From Pseudisothecium myosuroides (Eukaryota > Streptophyta > Bryopsida > Hypnales > Lembophyllaceae): 64,000 bases of DNA. Below the pieces are notes generated by a model. That model was not told where the DNA came from. It ran no database searches and saw only the letters and a list, made by a program, of their open reading frames with translations. The first letter of the stretch is position 1. Every line of letters starts with the position of its first letter. The stretch covers positions 31,614,987 through 31,678,986 of the forward strand of contig OX637290.1 of the NCBI GenBank assembly GCA_951799445.1, read 5' to 3'. Below, piece after piece: positions 1-11,340 of the stretch. Made by a program: the position numbers and the translations under genes.

Positions 1-2016
1 GGTCCGCTTCTTATAAGCCATGGAAGATCTATAGATTTCAATGATGTTATCTACTTGAAATAAAAAATGTTCCGGAAATAAATCATTAGATTCACCGAAT
101 TGCTGCATGCAAGAATTACATGTCCTTTTCTGTCTACGTAACCTTGAATAGGTAATTTTTTGCTCATAATTTTTGCGTTGTATGTCCATTTTCTATTAAA
201 TTTGGAACGAAGGTACATGTAATAATTTCTGACAGTGCGTAATTTTTTAAATTTTTTAAAAATTAGTTTATTATTTTTAAATTGCCCCCGTTTGGATGTC
301 TACTTTGGCCATTTTGGGGAGAAAGTACTATTTCTGACCTAGAAATGCAAAGATGAAAATTGGAATACAAAGAGTTCTATTAAAGTTACACAAGCCTACA
401 AAGATATTTTCTTAAAATAAAAGAGTATCCACCTTTTACATGTGTTTAAAATGCACTATCTTTGAGCACATGTAAAGGATATAATTTTTTCCCAAGGATG
501 CAAATGATTGAAAAGAAGCATCTCCAAGTTTAAAAAAATCAATTTTTTTGGAATTTTTGGAATTTTTTTACTATTTTCTAAAAATCAAATCCCAGAGTGC
601 CTATTTTCTTGCATTTTTCATTATTTTTTTAATGTACATTATTTTTAGAGATAAAATTTTCTAGGTCTAAATTTCACTTATATATTATTTTGATATTTTA
701 CAAATTATCCACATTTTATTTTATTATAAAAATTTCATTCCCAAAGTCATGGTACTCAAGTACTAAGGATGTTTTGAGCCAAAGCTGGGAGGTGTTTCTT
801 GCAACTACACTGGAAAAAACTTCAAAAGTGTTTGAATTTTATAGAAATCATCGATGAAATTCGCCTTTCACTTTCAAATAAGAAGTTATTCCTATTCAAA
901 ATTAGTCATCTAGATTGTTCAATTTCTATGTCGATCCTAGTGGTAAGCAATTATCACTACATGCCATTACTTCTTTTATATAAAACAAATGGAGTACAGA
1001 CCAAAAGACAAGAGGTATTTTTCAATTTTATATTGAGAAATATTTTAAATTTTATCCAAATTGTTAAGAAACACAACTTTAGAACAATACCTACAAGATT
1101 CCTTGTGAACTTCTTAATGACACACTTAATGAGATATGCAAGACTCACATTGTATTACGCAGTGTATATTATATAATGCATATAAAGATGTAAAAATCCC
1201 GTGATTGAATTCATGCAATTTTTAATGATATTAATTTTATATTTCATTTCTTCATCTTTATATTTTTCAATATTTGACTTCAATTTTAAAAATGCATTTT
1301 TAATTTAACATATGACTTACAAGAACTTTTCGCTCTCATCATTGTATGGTTTATCATCAGTCACAAAATTTTTATTGCGAATCTCTTGAAATACAAAAAA
1401 AATTGTAAGTTCTATTCTTGCACTTGAAGATGGAGTTTCTTCATCATTCAAATATTAATAATATTTCTTCACTATTAACTGAATTGCAAAATATATGTTT
1501 ACAAACCAATATGTGAGAAGTCCAGTTACAAAAATGAGCACTTGGAAACACAATGTATCAAGTGTATAGAGAAATCTTGTTTAAAATATAAAATATCTTT
1601 TGTTTTACATCAAGTACCTCAAATATATTTTCTAGTACACTTACATACTTTCAAAATACTCTCTTAGCACTTACTTGATGACGTTGATGAAATTTGTTAT
1701 TGGTTCTTTTCGAGAACTTTTTCGAATCACCTACAATTTTGTATAAGTAAAATTTAATTGAGACATAATAATTTAAAAAATTGCATTTTAAAACACATAA
1801 TATAGTATAGATAAATTACACTAAAAATACTTACTTATAACTAGAACTTATTTGAAGTGGTTTACTAAAGTAGAATTTCTAGTATAACTTTCATCAATAA
1901 CACTTTTAATAAAGACAACAATCAAATCTACAATCAATTGATTAACTTTCTCTTGAAGAAGAGTGTACTTTATCCATTCTCAATGTCTTTCGACAGCTTT
2001 GAGAGGATGACGATGC
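1..2016. other. AT-rich intergenic spacer
   Basis: No gene is supported here. The small ORFs on both strands are AT-rich chance frames with no recognisable domain. The only structure noted is the dispersed repeat at about 105-420, listed separately. The composition matches the spacers elsewhere in the window. Confidence 0.6.
105..420 (-). repeat. Partial copy of the 58.0-59.0 kb element (inverted)
   Basis: Read on the minus strand, this segment aligns with about 58,510-58,840 on the plus strand. Shared landmarks are a phrase about not-coding AT-rich DNA around GGCCATTTTGGGG, the motif AGACATCCAAACGGGGG (AGACATCCAATCGGGGG in the other copy), a run of T/A-rich sequence, and TTATGAGCAAAAA. Similarity is clear over roughly 300 bp but far from identical, so the two copies are old. 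The other copy lies inside a MULE-like element with a target duplication, so this one is probably a fragment of the same family. I did not find its own ends. Confidence 0.6.
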
Positions 2017-2633
2017 TTAGATTTGGATATTTGGAATAATCTTGTACTTTACAAGGAAAGCTCCAATTGCAGAAGCAACTACAAAGATATCAAGAGAACA
2101 CTTGTGAGTTAGGTTTTTGTTCAACAACTCCAACATCTCTCCATGGCTCATAGACTTCTTTTTCTTCATATCCTTCTCAAAGTAGGTCGCTTCAACATGT
2201 ATGCAAACAAGCTTATTGTCGAAAATAACAGCACCTCCAAAATTGTTGAAAAAATATGAGTAATTACCTGTACACTGAAAATGGTTCAACTACCAGCCAC
2301 TTGATCATGAGTGATGGTTGGAGTACACATCATGAATTCTTCCTCGAGCATAAGTGGATACGAAATCAACTGTATCTTCATCTGTAGTACCAACACGTAA
2401 TCTAAGGGAACAAAATCAGAATCAATATCATCACCATTTGTTATTTGTAAACACGCAATATCCATATCAACATTTCGGGCAATAATCTCCACTCGGTGAC
2501 CACCAATTCTTAAACGTTTATCTTTTGTTCTCACGTCTGCAGCTTCCAAACAGTGATTCGTTGTTATACACATCCTTTTTTTGCTGCAAATGACAACTGT
2601 GCTATATGTGACCAACTCCCCTTTCTTTACCAC
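2017..2633 (-). pseudogene. Decayed trypsin-like peptidase fragment
   Basis: Two adjoining minus-strand frames (2,286-2,633 and 2,017-2,289) together resemble a chymotrypsin-fold peptidase domain. The first frame has ITTNHCLEAADV, which could hold the catalytic His region, then VDMDIACLQI, which fits the catalytic Asp region. The second frame has FNNFGGAVIFDNKLVCIHVE, which looks like the GxSGGxxFD..LVGIHVE region around the catalytic Ser. The Ser position is Phe here, and the two parts are in different reading frames, with a stop at 2,286. An intron could explain the frame change but I see no convincing splice pair. I read it as a broken copy. A further minus-strand frame at 4,828-5,064 may be an upstream piece of the same decayed gene. 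The family assignment rests on motif spacing alone. Confidence 0.4.
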
Positions 2634-5600
2634 CTACAACCTTAAAATTACCTTAAGCATTATAATATCTAATCCTACAATATTTGTACTCGACATATGA
2701 GGATGTTGATAAATATACTCCGTTTGCAACAAAGTCTCCTCTTGTGATGTCACAATGAGGTTTTCTACTTTCAATGTCTTTCGACATGATTTGTAATATT
2801 TATGTCATTGTATGAAAAAAAACTTCCAAATTTTGACCACATTGTTTTCCTAGACACTATATTATTTGTTCATCCACATCTTATGTACTCTTCCACTTAA
2901 TAATGTACTTGAAGTCTGTATAAAGTTTTCTCAGATTTTTTTTAAAATGATCTTTTTGTAAACAAGTCAATAGTACATGAAGACTTTGCCAAATTTTATT
3001 TTTTTCCAATATAAATATAAGTATCAAAAAAATGATTTTCATGTCTTCATAACTTAAATCAACATAATAAAACTTATAATACAATTTTGCCTTTTCAAGT
3101 TTTCAATAATGACTGTCATTGTTTCCAACATGATTTATAATATTCAAAAATGTCTTACATTTATCTATAATAGATGTTGATGGCCTAATGTCCCTTATAT
3201 TGGAAAAGACATTTGTCAATGCAAAATGTATTGCTATTTTAAAATGACCTACATCTTTATTTTCATTACATATCATATAGAAAATAAACATAATTTTTCC
3301 ATTTTGATTGAAATAATTATGCCATATTATCATATTGACATAAGTTATATTGATTTGTACTGAAAATTGAATCAAATCTTCACGAATGGTTTTTTGAAAA
3401 TTGCTGAGCATTTGCTTTCGTGAAGCCATCTTGTATTACAACAAGAAATGATCTTTACGTAGGATCTTTATGTGTTGGACAATACTCCTGATAAAAAATC
3501 ACATTTTCTTGTTTTTGAAGCTTGATGACTTCTGCATTTTTAATATATTAATCATTTATTCTCAAAGCATTGATAAATAAAACAAAAAACATACACAATC
3601 AAATTTCAAGAAATAAATACATATAAAAATATGCATTTAAAATAAGAATGAAGAAAGTAAGTACACTAAGTACCATTCAATCTAATAAAATATGAAAATT
3701 GTCTAATTTCTTTGAGATAAGAAAAAACTGATATGTAATACAATCCAAATCCTTCAATTATGGTTTGTATTTTGATTTTTCTTAAACAAATACTAATGCA
3801 ATGATAGATGTAGAAATCATATGCTTCAAATTCTCCACAGCAAAATAAATAACTAATGAATGTACGGGAGGAAATATTTTGCCAACTTCTATCCCTATGC
3901 AATGTTCACTGTGTTTTGTATACACAAATATAATTTCTTATGTGGAGATATTCGATTCCTTAATTTGGAGCATTTCTCTTTCCCAACAGGCACCATAACT
4001 TTCATTTGGAACTCACAATGGCATTTCAATGACTTCTTTTCTCTCCTCGATGTTGAAATAAAAACATATTCTTTTTTTTTCTTTCGAATTTAAAAAAAAA
4101 ATTGTAACAATAATAATGTGTGCAACATAAAGTGCAACGTAAAAAAATAGGACATATTAGGATTTAAAAAAAAAACTACAATAGAAGAAGACATAGTTTT
4201 ACTTTCAAGGGAAGTGCAAACTATATTGACATCTCCACCTTATAAATTGATGTCTATTTCAAAAAGGAAGATAATTATTTTTCAAAAACTCCAACGGTAC
4301 TTCACAATGCATGCTTTACAAGAACTATGATAGAAAAAATGACACAATATTATCTTACTATAATTGTGATTGAGTAAGTAATTGAATTATAGCATACAAT
4401 TTAAAATATAAATTATAGCATACAAATTAATTATATAAATTCAAATATAATATGTGGATGATGCAAATACATACAAAACAATAAATAAATTTTAACATTA
4501 GAGATAGAATTATAATGCATCAAATTAAGATAATATTAATACAAACTTATTATTATGAGTAAAAACTTTCTACTTCTTGTCTTTGTTTTTTATTTGGAAT
4601 TTGAGCTCAAATTTAAGCTAAGATTTAGGCTTTGTCTTCCCAACGCTTATAAATGTAGGTGAATTTAAACCTCCTTTTTTTAATGTTATAAATCATTCTT
4701 CTTCAATAATCATGCTTTTTAAGGTTCTTTTTTAAGATAATTTCTCATTTCTTTGATCTTCGAATGATACATCATCAAATAGTTTTGACGTCGCATTTGA
4801 AAATCTCCTTTGATATATCTCGCCCATTCAAGCCATTGTTTTCACTTGATCTTTCTTCGTCGCCTTCGATTTCTTGGTTGTAGAAGAAGACATGTATCTA
4901 CTAGCGGATAAGTTCAAATCGAATCCTCCTCTCCATCCTAAAGCATACATTGAACCACCCCCTCCCTTGTGGCTAGTATTTTCAAGAACTTTATTGCTCT
5001 TCTTAGATATCTCCAAAAATGAAGTCGTCAACTTTTGATGTTCACTCCGCTCTTTCACTTCCATACCTTCACAAGAAGAAAACTGTACTATGAGTACTAT
5101 TTCTCTCGTCTCTTCATCTTGTACTACAATCCGTCCGTGGAAAAGTCACATATAATCTTCTGGAATTGTTTCCATAAATTGTCCTTTGAAATTCTCATTG
5201 TCTTTTTTCTTTTCATAATCGAATGCAAAATTTCCATAAAGATGTGTAAACCTACAATTACATATATACCTGTCATATATGTATGAAATATCATCACAAT
5301 ATGTTGGTTTTAACAAATATACTACTTGAAGTTACTCAAGACTAAAGCTTAAATTTGCAATGGCCATCGTTTTTGAAAGTTTATAATATAAAGTGAAAGC
5401 TTATTTTTTGTTTCTTTGCGCATTACCATTATCACTTCAATTTCATCCAATTCATATTTTAAAGTACATTTATGATACATCCTCATAATTACATCTCATA
5501 TTACAAAAATACACAACAATAAAATTTAAAAAATGTAGACAAATGAAATTATCCTTAAAAACTCAAAAAATATTTCACACAACTTTAAATATAAAACGCG

Positions 5601-6910
5601 GTTCACTAATATTACAAGACTTGATTTAATGTTGTTACAAGACTACATATATAATTCTAAATTTGATAAATTTTTATAACATTTTGTATAGAATATAGCA
5701 ACTAAAATATATAATATTAAACCACTTAATACACAAAATAAAAGTGATTAATGAGTTTTAAAGCTTTAACATTTAATTACAATACACAAAGAAGCTTAAC
5801 TTTAGCTAATGGCCAAATCAAATAAGGACTCTCTGATTTTAAGGCAAAGGGTTTACAGACTACAATTATTTATATTAAACTAAAGAGTAGATCATGTCAT
5901 TTCTAAAATGATAATATTTATTTAATTTGGATCTTCTTAGATAAGTTATGAGTGGATGAAGTTTGGCCTTCCAATTGGCAAATCAAATTTCATCTATTGA
6001 TTTTAATGAACTCCTAGTTTTTAATTGATTCCAAATTTCTACGCTTTAAGATCCAATTCATTTACTTAATTTTATATTGGAGTTATTATGAAAGAATTTT
6101 ATTCACTTTTCATGCAATTATATTATATTGGACTTCATCCCTTCATAATTTATAGAGTTTAATTTACATTTAAATGTGTAAATTAGTTCAAGAATATCCT
6201 AAGTTTTCTTTATTTGATACTAAAATTTAGTTCAAATTTAATAGTTATTACAAGGTTATAAATTGTTTATTTCCCACTTTTATAGGCTCTAGGCTCTTCC
6301 TTCTAGTTTATTATTTTTTTAAATTAATATTTTTTCCAAACAACACTTGAAATTACCTATTTAGAATGTTAAGGTACTTAATGTTTAGATCTTCCTAGCA
6401 AAAGCTATGAATGGATGAAGTTTAGCCTCCAAATTGGCAATTTAAAGTTCATCCACTCATTACTTTCATTATACAACTTAAAAGTAAATTTTTAATGAAC
6501 TTTTGGACTACAGACTTTTATTACTTCTAAATTTTGTTTTTTAGTTTTTTTTCCTTTTGGATGAACTCCTTTAGGTTTCATCCATTTTTGTTCCCAAACT
6601 TCATCCTTTAATATCTTTTTTTTTTTTTTTTTTGCTTTCTAAGTGTAATACGTTTTAAAAAAGCTCTAAAGACCTTTTATAATAGCCTAATTTTAAATTT
6701 CTACTTTGGAGTCTTTTTAAAGGTCTGATTGGAGAGTTTTATTTCCTAGTTGTCTTTAAAAAATAAAAATAAAAATAAAAATAAAATAAAATAGAGTGGT
6801 AGTTATATCTCGGCATCACCTTCAAATACCATCCTAAGTTTCCATACTTCAATATGAATTGTGTTGGGTAGTATATTGGGCTCTATTTTGTGAAATGTGA
6901 AAAAAAATTA
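2634..6910. other. AT-rich spacer with unrecognised short frames
   Basis: No secure gene. A minus-strand frame at 4,828-5,064 contains MYALGWRGGFDLNLSASRYM and a Lys/Thr-rich tail. After one in-frame TGA it continues as MGEIYQRRF..., so it may be a relic of a real exon, but I do not recognise the family. The frame at 3,103-3,429 (-) is unrecognised. 5,300-6,900 is simple AT-rich DNA with T and A runs, including (A)n/(AAAAT)n near 6,760-6,795. Confidence 0.45.
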
Positions 6911-7171
6911 GCAAAAAATTTTGAACTAAGAAAAGTTGGAAAATTGAACTAACTTTCAACTCCAAAAATCCGTTTGACATTTAGAGCCTCCAATCAAAAG
7001 TTATGGATAAAATTTAGAGAGGTGTTGAAATGGACATTTTTTTGACATTTTTAAACATCCTCTTTGAATTTTGCCTATAACTTTTGATTAGAGACTCCAA
7101 ATCTCAAACAGATTTTTGGAATTGAAAGCTAGCTCAATTTTTCAACTTCTTTTAGTTCAAAGTTTTTTTGA
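6911..7171. repeat. Foldback (long imperfect inverted repeat)
   Basis: The left arm at about 6,911-7,028 and the right arm at about 7,053-7,171 are reverse complements at roughly 80 per cent identity, with a loop of about 25 bases. Matching pairs include TCCAAAAATCCGTTTGA against TCAAACAGATTTTTGGA, and AATCAAAAGTTAT against ATAACTTTTGATT. A transcript through it would form one long hairpin. No coding capacity is seen. It could be a MITE without clear ends, or a small-RNA precursor locus. Confidence 0.8.
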
Positions 7172-8399
7172 AAAATATTATTCCACTATGCAAAAAAGAC
7201 CAACAAAGTCTATTGAGTTTGCAAAGCAAATGAAAACAATTGCAAGAACTATATAAATACAAAATCACTCACACTATACGCAAGCAAGCTCATGCATGGT
7301 GCAATGGCTAAGGTCTTGGGTTCAAAATCCTTAGGTGCTTGCCCATTTGGCGGAGGTGGTTGGATGGCTTGCCATGCGGTGGGATTGCTTAGGTGGCGGG
7401 CCAATCTAGGTGGCGATTAATTATGCTTATGTAGCAAGTGCCACGTGTTAAATTCTCATTGATTGGATCCAAGTCAAGACGTGCAAATCAACAATGAATT
7501 AGCAAACAAATCAACACTTTTTAATAAAAATTTTGTTGATTTTGGACACAAATATTTTAATAATAGATTAAAGAGTGGATTAATTTATAATACAACAAGC
7601 AAAGTAAGGGCTTATTGTGGCTTATGTCTACTCTCCTTCTAAGCAATGTTTTGTCTACTATTGATGGTTACAAATGGTTACTGATAATTAATTTTAAAGT
7701 TCAATTTTTTGTACAAAATTCTAACTTTAGATGAACATTTGAACTTTTGTCTTACAAAAAAGGATTCTTTGTCATCCATTGGACACTTACATAGAAAGAT
7801 TTGATTATAGATGTATATTCACATACATGTTGCATAATTTTTTATTTCTATTTCTTACACATATTGCACAATTTTGGATGCAACATTTGACAAAGTCATT
7901 AGAATCTGCATGGATGTGAAAGAAGGTGCTGAGTAATAACTTGAGGAACTGCTTGGAAATTTTACATGCTGCATTTGTCATTTCTCAAGTTCTATTTGGT
8001 TGCACATGAGGTCTAAAGCATTGTTTTTTATTTGCAAAATTTTTAGCAATAATAATAAAAAAGATTCAATTTGTATTGACTAAACAAATAATAAAAAATA
8101 CATAGTAATAAATGAAGTCAAATTGCATTTAAATATGGTTTTAAAAACGTACAAGAAATAGAAAAAATCAGAAGAAAAAAAAAGAATGGTATATGTTTTA
8201 TATATTTTGAAATTGAGAATTAAAAAAATCCAAGAGCACATGATTGGAAATTGGGCTCTAGAATTGGGCCTTACCGCTTTACATTAACTAGAGACAAAGC
8301 GTTCAATTAGGCTAGATTGAAGGCCTGAACTCATGCGAAGCCATCCGGCCCTAAGATTATTATATAGGAGGCCTTAGTGTGTGCACCAACATTATGAGG
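7172..8399. other. AT-rich spacer
   Basis: No gene seen. A short GC-richer block at 7,290-7,450 has a tRNA-like phrase (GGGTTCAAAATCC) but no tRNA fold. The rest is AT-rich with no ORF worth naming. Confidence 0.5.
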
Positions 8400-9386
8400 T
8401 TAACCCCTCAAGGCCCCTTTCTAAATTTAAAAACATCATTGCTTTTGAAGTGATATAGTTCAAAATGTTAGTAAGGTATAAAAATCTCAACTGTACAATC
8501 TTGTAGTGTACGTGTTGTAGATGACATGAATCAAATTTGGAGTCATTTGACCGTGTAGATTGCAAGATTATAATGATTTAGTGTAGAAAAAAGATGCTGA
8601 AATTTTCCTAATTTAAAAAAAAAAAACATTTGGAGGTGAAATTCGATTTCTAAACCTCTTCAAATGAAAAAAAATTTAAACTACAAAGTGATTCAAAATC
8701 AACATACAAACACATTAGTGAAAAAAACCCATCATTGAATTGACTCATTATGTCTGTAAAATGGCTTTCAAATGTAAAAAAATAGCAAGAAAAGTTGCAA
8801 AAAAACACATCTAAAGCTAAACCTTGTTCTACTAGAATGCTTCTCAGTCATTCACACCTTTTTGTATTGATATGAAATTTTAGCCACGCAAACTAGACTA
8901 GTATGCGCAACTTTTTCAATATTTTTAATTAGAAACGGACATTGTATGAAGAAGAAACAAGCTGCAAAAGTTCACTATAATCCAAAAATGTCGGGATTTT
9001 GAACTTCAAATTGCTCCCAAACATTCAAAACAAATTAGATTGACATGAATTTTTTTCCACAATAACTAGACTTCAAGGGAAACATAATCCAACAAATTTT
9101 TATTGAAAACAAACATTGGATGAAGGAGATACAGGCCCCTGAAGTTGCAGCCATCAATAGTAGTTTGGCAAACTCAACTTGAACGTCTGAACTTCGATTG
9201 GCTTACAAAAAATTAATACATCTTGGATTGGTCTGAAAATTTTTACTACACAAACTAGAAGAGAGAGTGCAAATTCTCCAACAATTTTCATTGAATTTGG
9301 ACATCAGATGCAAAAGTTACAACACTTTGAATTGGCCTGAAATTCTCTGAGGCCTTTTCGGGGCCCCTTGGGCATTGAGGGGTTAA
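8400..9386. mobile_element. TTAA-flanked non-autonomous element (piggyBac-type ends), divergent copy
   Basis: The segment starts TTAACCCCTCAAGGCCCC and ends with the reverse complement of TTAACCCCTCAATGCCCA, so both ends carry TTAA and a similar inverted terminus of about 18 bp. Its length is 987 bp including both TTAA copies. The interior is AT-rich and encodes no transposase. It shares the TTAACCCCT start with the copies at 10,299, 27,825, 59,937 and 61,071 but has CAAGG instead of AAAGG, so it is a diverged subfamily. TTAA duplication with CCC-starting inverted ends is the signature of piggyBac-superfamily insertion; the assignment is inferred from the ends only. Confidence 0.65.
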
Positions 9387-10081
9387 TACTATCAAAAAAC
9401 TTATATAAGATAAAACCTAAAAGATGCAAATTTATAAAAATTTGAAAGATATTGTAACTTTCCACCAAGAAATGTTCAATTCAAGAAGCGAGTAGATATT
9501 TCTTGAAGTCTCCTCCTAACCTGTGAAATTTGCGTAATTGGTGATTATATTTTTTTAATTCAATGATTACATATTTCATCCATTTCAAACTGGTGTTTAT
9601 GTCAAGCTAAGTCCTTGTTGTCGGGAATTCTAAAAAAACACCCAGGCATTCATCATCAAGCTTTGGCCTCCTCGTCAGTTCATTTTTTGCTAGAATTTCC
9701 TCCGCTCCGCCTCTATGATTGTCCTATACTTTATGCACAATAAGGTAGCCGACCCATTTCTGACTCACCCCCATTTTGGTTATATAGGTTGCTCTCTTTC
9801 CATCCAGGTAGAGATGAGTAGTGACCAGTTAAGGGGTAGTTCCTGGTGGCGCATTATTATTGGCTGCAAAACTCTCAATATTGCAACTAGCCCGTGGTTG
9901 GAAATAGGAAGATCTACATGACCATTATAGGTTGAACATAATCTTCAACTAAAAAAATTAATAATAACTATGTTTTTTGAAATAAAATTTTGAAAAATTA
10001 TGGAATTCTTCTAAACTCTATTTCTGTACGCAGGAAAAAATTTCCACTCAAGAAAATCGTGCTCTAGATACCCGTAATTGC
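9387..10081. other. Spacer
   Basis: No gene is supported. A plus-strand frame at 9,715-9,921 has no recognisable motif and no splice context. Confidence 0.45.
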
Positions 10082-11259
10082 TTAACCCCTAAACGTCATC
10101 GGGAATGTTTTCTCAGACAATAGTTTTCTGCAAGACTGGGTTCATCAAACTTTATAATATTTGCATCCATACGGTGGTTTTTCCAAAAAAATAGCAAATT
10201 TGCACTTGTCAAGTTGTTGGCCACAAAGTTCTATAGTGACAAATGCAGTAACCAAACCAAATTCAAGTTATGCCACTTATTTTAGAAAGGTCTTCCATTT
10301 AACCCCTAAAGGACCGAGGCCTTTTCTTTGCCAAAAAACATTCAAAACTGCCATTTCTATAGCAAAAAATAAAAAAACTTGAAAATTGTTTTTTTCTCAC
10401 ATCTAACCATAGGATGTTACATCTAACTAGTATGAGAGTGTGTGGAAAAAAATTCAGAATTTTTGACCGCACAGATTGCAAGATATATGCGTTTAAAGTG
10501 GAAAAAACAAGTTTTTCAACACATTGCAGGACTAGATTTTTTGACTTCAAACATTTTTAACTTAAAATTTTTGCACTACAAAGTTTTGAGCTTTAAATCT
10601 TTATAGTAGAGAATTGAGTTGAGAGTCTATGGAAAAAAAAGTTTCAAAAAAACTTAATTATCATTCTTAAAAAAATTGTTGAGTAGAAGTAGGTACAAGA
10701 TAGAAGGAAAATCTAAAATATTCATATATTTTAGATGGAATTAAAATGCACTAATTCCAATGGTGAGATTGTTCTAGCAAGTAAATTAAACCATACAAAA
10801 AATGTTTTTTGAAAAATTTGAAAAATTTCATTCAGAAATGCATGCGACAAGTTATTTTTTTCAAGAAGATGCTCTAATTGTCCGAAAAACAAGAAATAAT
10901 GTCCATAACTTTCTCATAACAAATCCAAATGAAATGAATAAAAGCTTTCCAGATATAATCTATGAAAAAAAATTATTAAAAAAAAAATTCAAATTTTTGC
11001 AAATTTTTTTTGTTACTAGGGTTGCCCCTTGTCCCTTGTTTTGAGCTTATTTGGTCATAACTTTTGTTCCCGGGCACCAATTGTGAAAAAAATTATGTTG
11101 CCACAAAGCTTATCAGTTTTACTATTTACAAAAAAAGTTTCAAAAAATCATAACAAAATTTCAGCGCATAGGTACTTGCCCAAAAACCCATTTGTCCCCC
11201 GAAGGGACAACGGTCCTTTAGGGGTTAAAGCTGTTTGGTTTATGACACTTAGAGGTTAA
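10082..11259. mobile_element. Short TTAA element split by a nested insertion
   Basis: The left end is TTAACCCCTAAACGTCAT. The right end, read in reverse complement, is TTAACCTCTAAGTGTCAT, giving 15 of 18 matches. Both ends carry TTAA. The element is interrupted by the complete relative at 10,299-11,228; removing that leaves about 250 bp. The nested order shows that the inner copy moved after the outer one was fixed. No coding sequence. Confidence 0.55.
10299..11228. mobile_element. TTAA-flanked non-autonomous element (piggyBac-type ends), intact ends
   Basis: A 930-bp element that begins TTAACCCCTAAAGGACCG and ends with the exact reverse complement of those 18 bases. The inner few hundred bases match the copy at 61,071-61,975 in inverted orientation (both carry the CCCATTTGTCC/ GGACAAATGGG region and the phrase for a 'GTGCCCG(A/G)GAAC' block) and the copy at 27,825-28,744. 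Frames inside, such as 10,802-11,044, are not conserved in the other copies, so it is non-coding. It sits inside the older element 10,082-11,259. Confidence 0.75.
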
Positions 11260-11340
11260 GTGTTGGAAATGGGTCGGCTTGAAATGTCAAGAGCAGATAC
11301 ATTATAACCATTTAAGATACTGTAACGGTTTATGGTATTT

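Noticed and set aside
7285..7345. tRNA-like phrase TGGTGCAATGGCTAAGG ... GGGTTCAAAATCC
   Set aside because: The two box-like words are too close together and the flanks do not form acceptor or anticodon stems.
10802..11044. 80-codon frame inside the TTAA element
   Set aside because: The matching positions in the copies at 27,825 and 61,071 carry stops and frame changes, so it is not a conserved protein.
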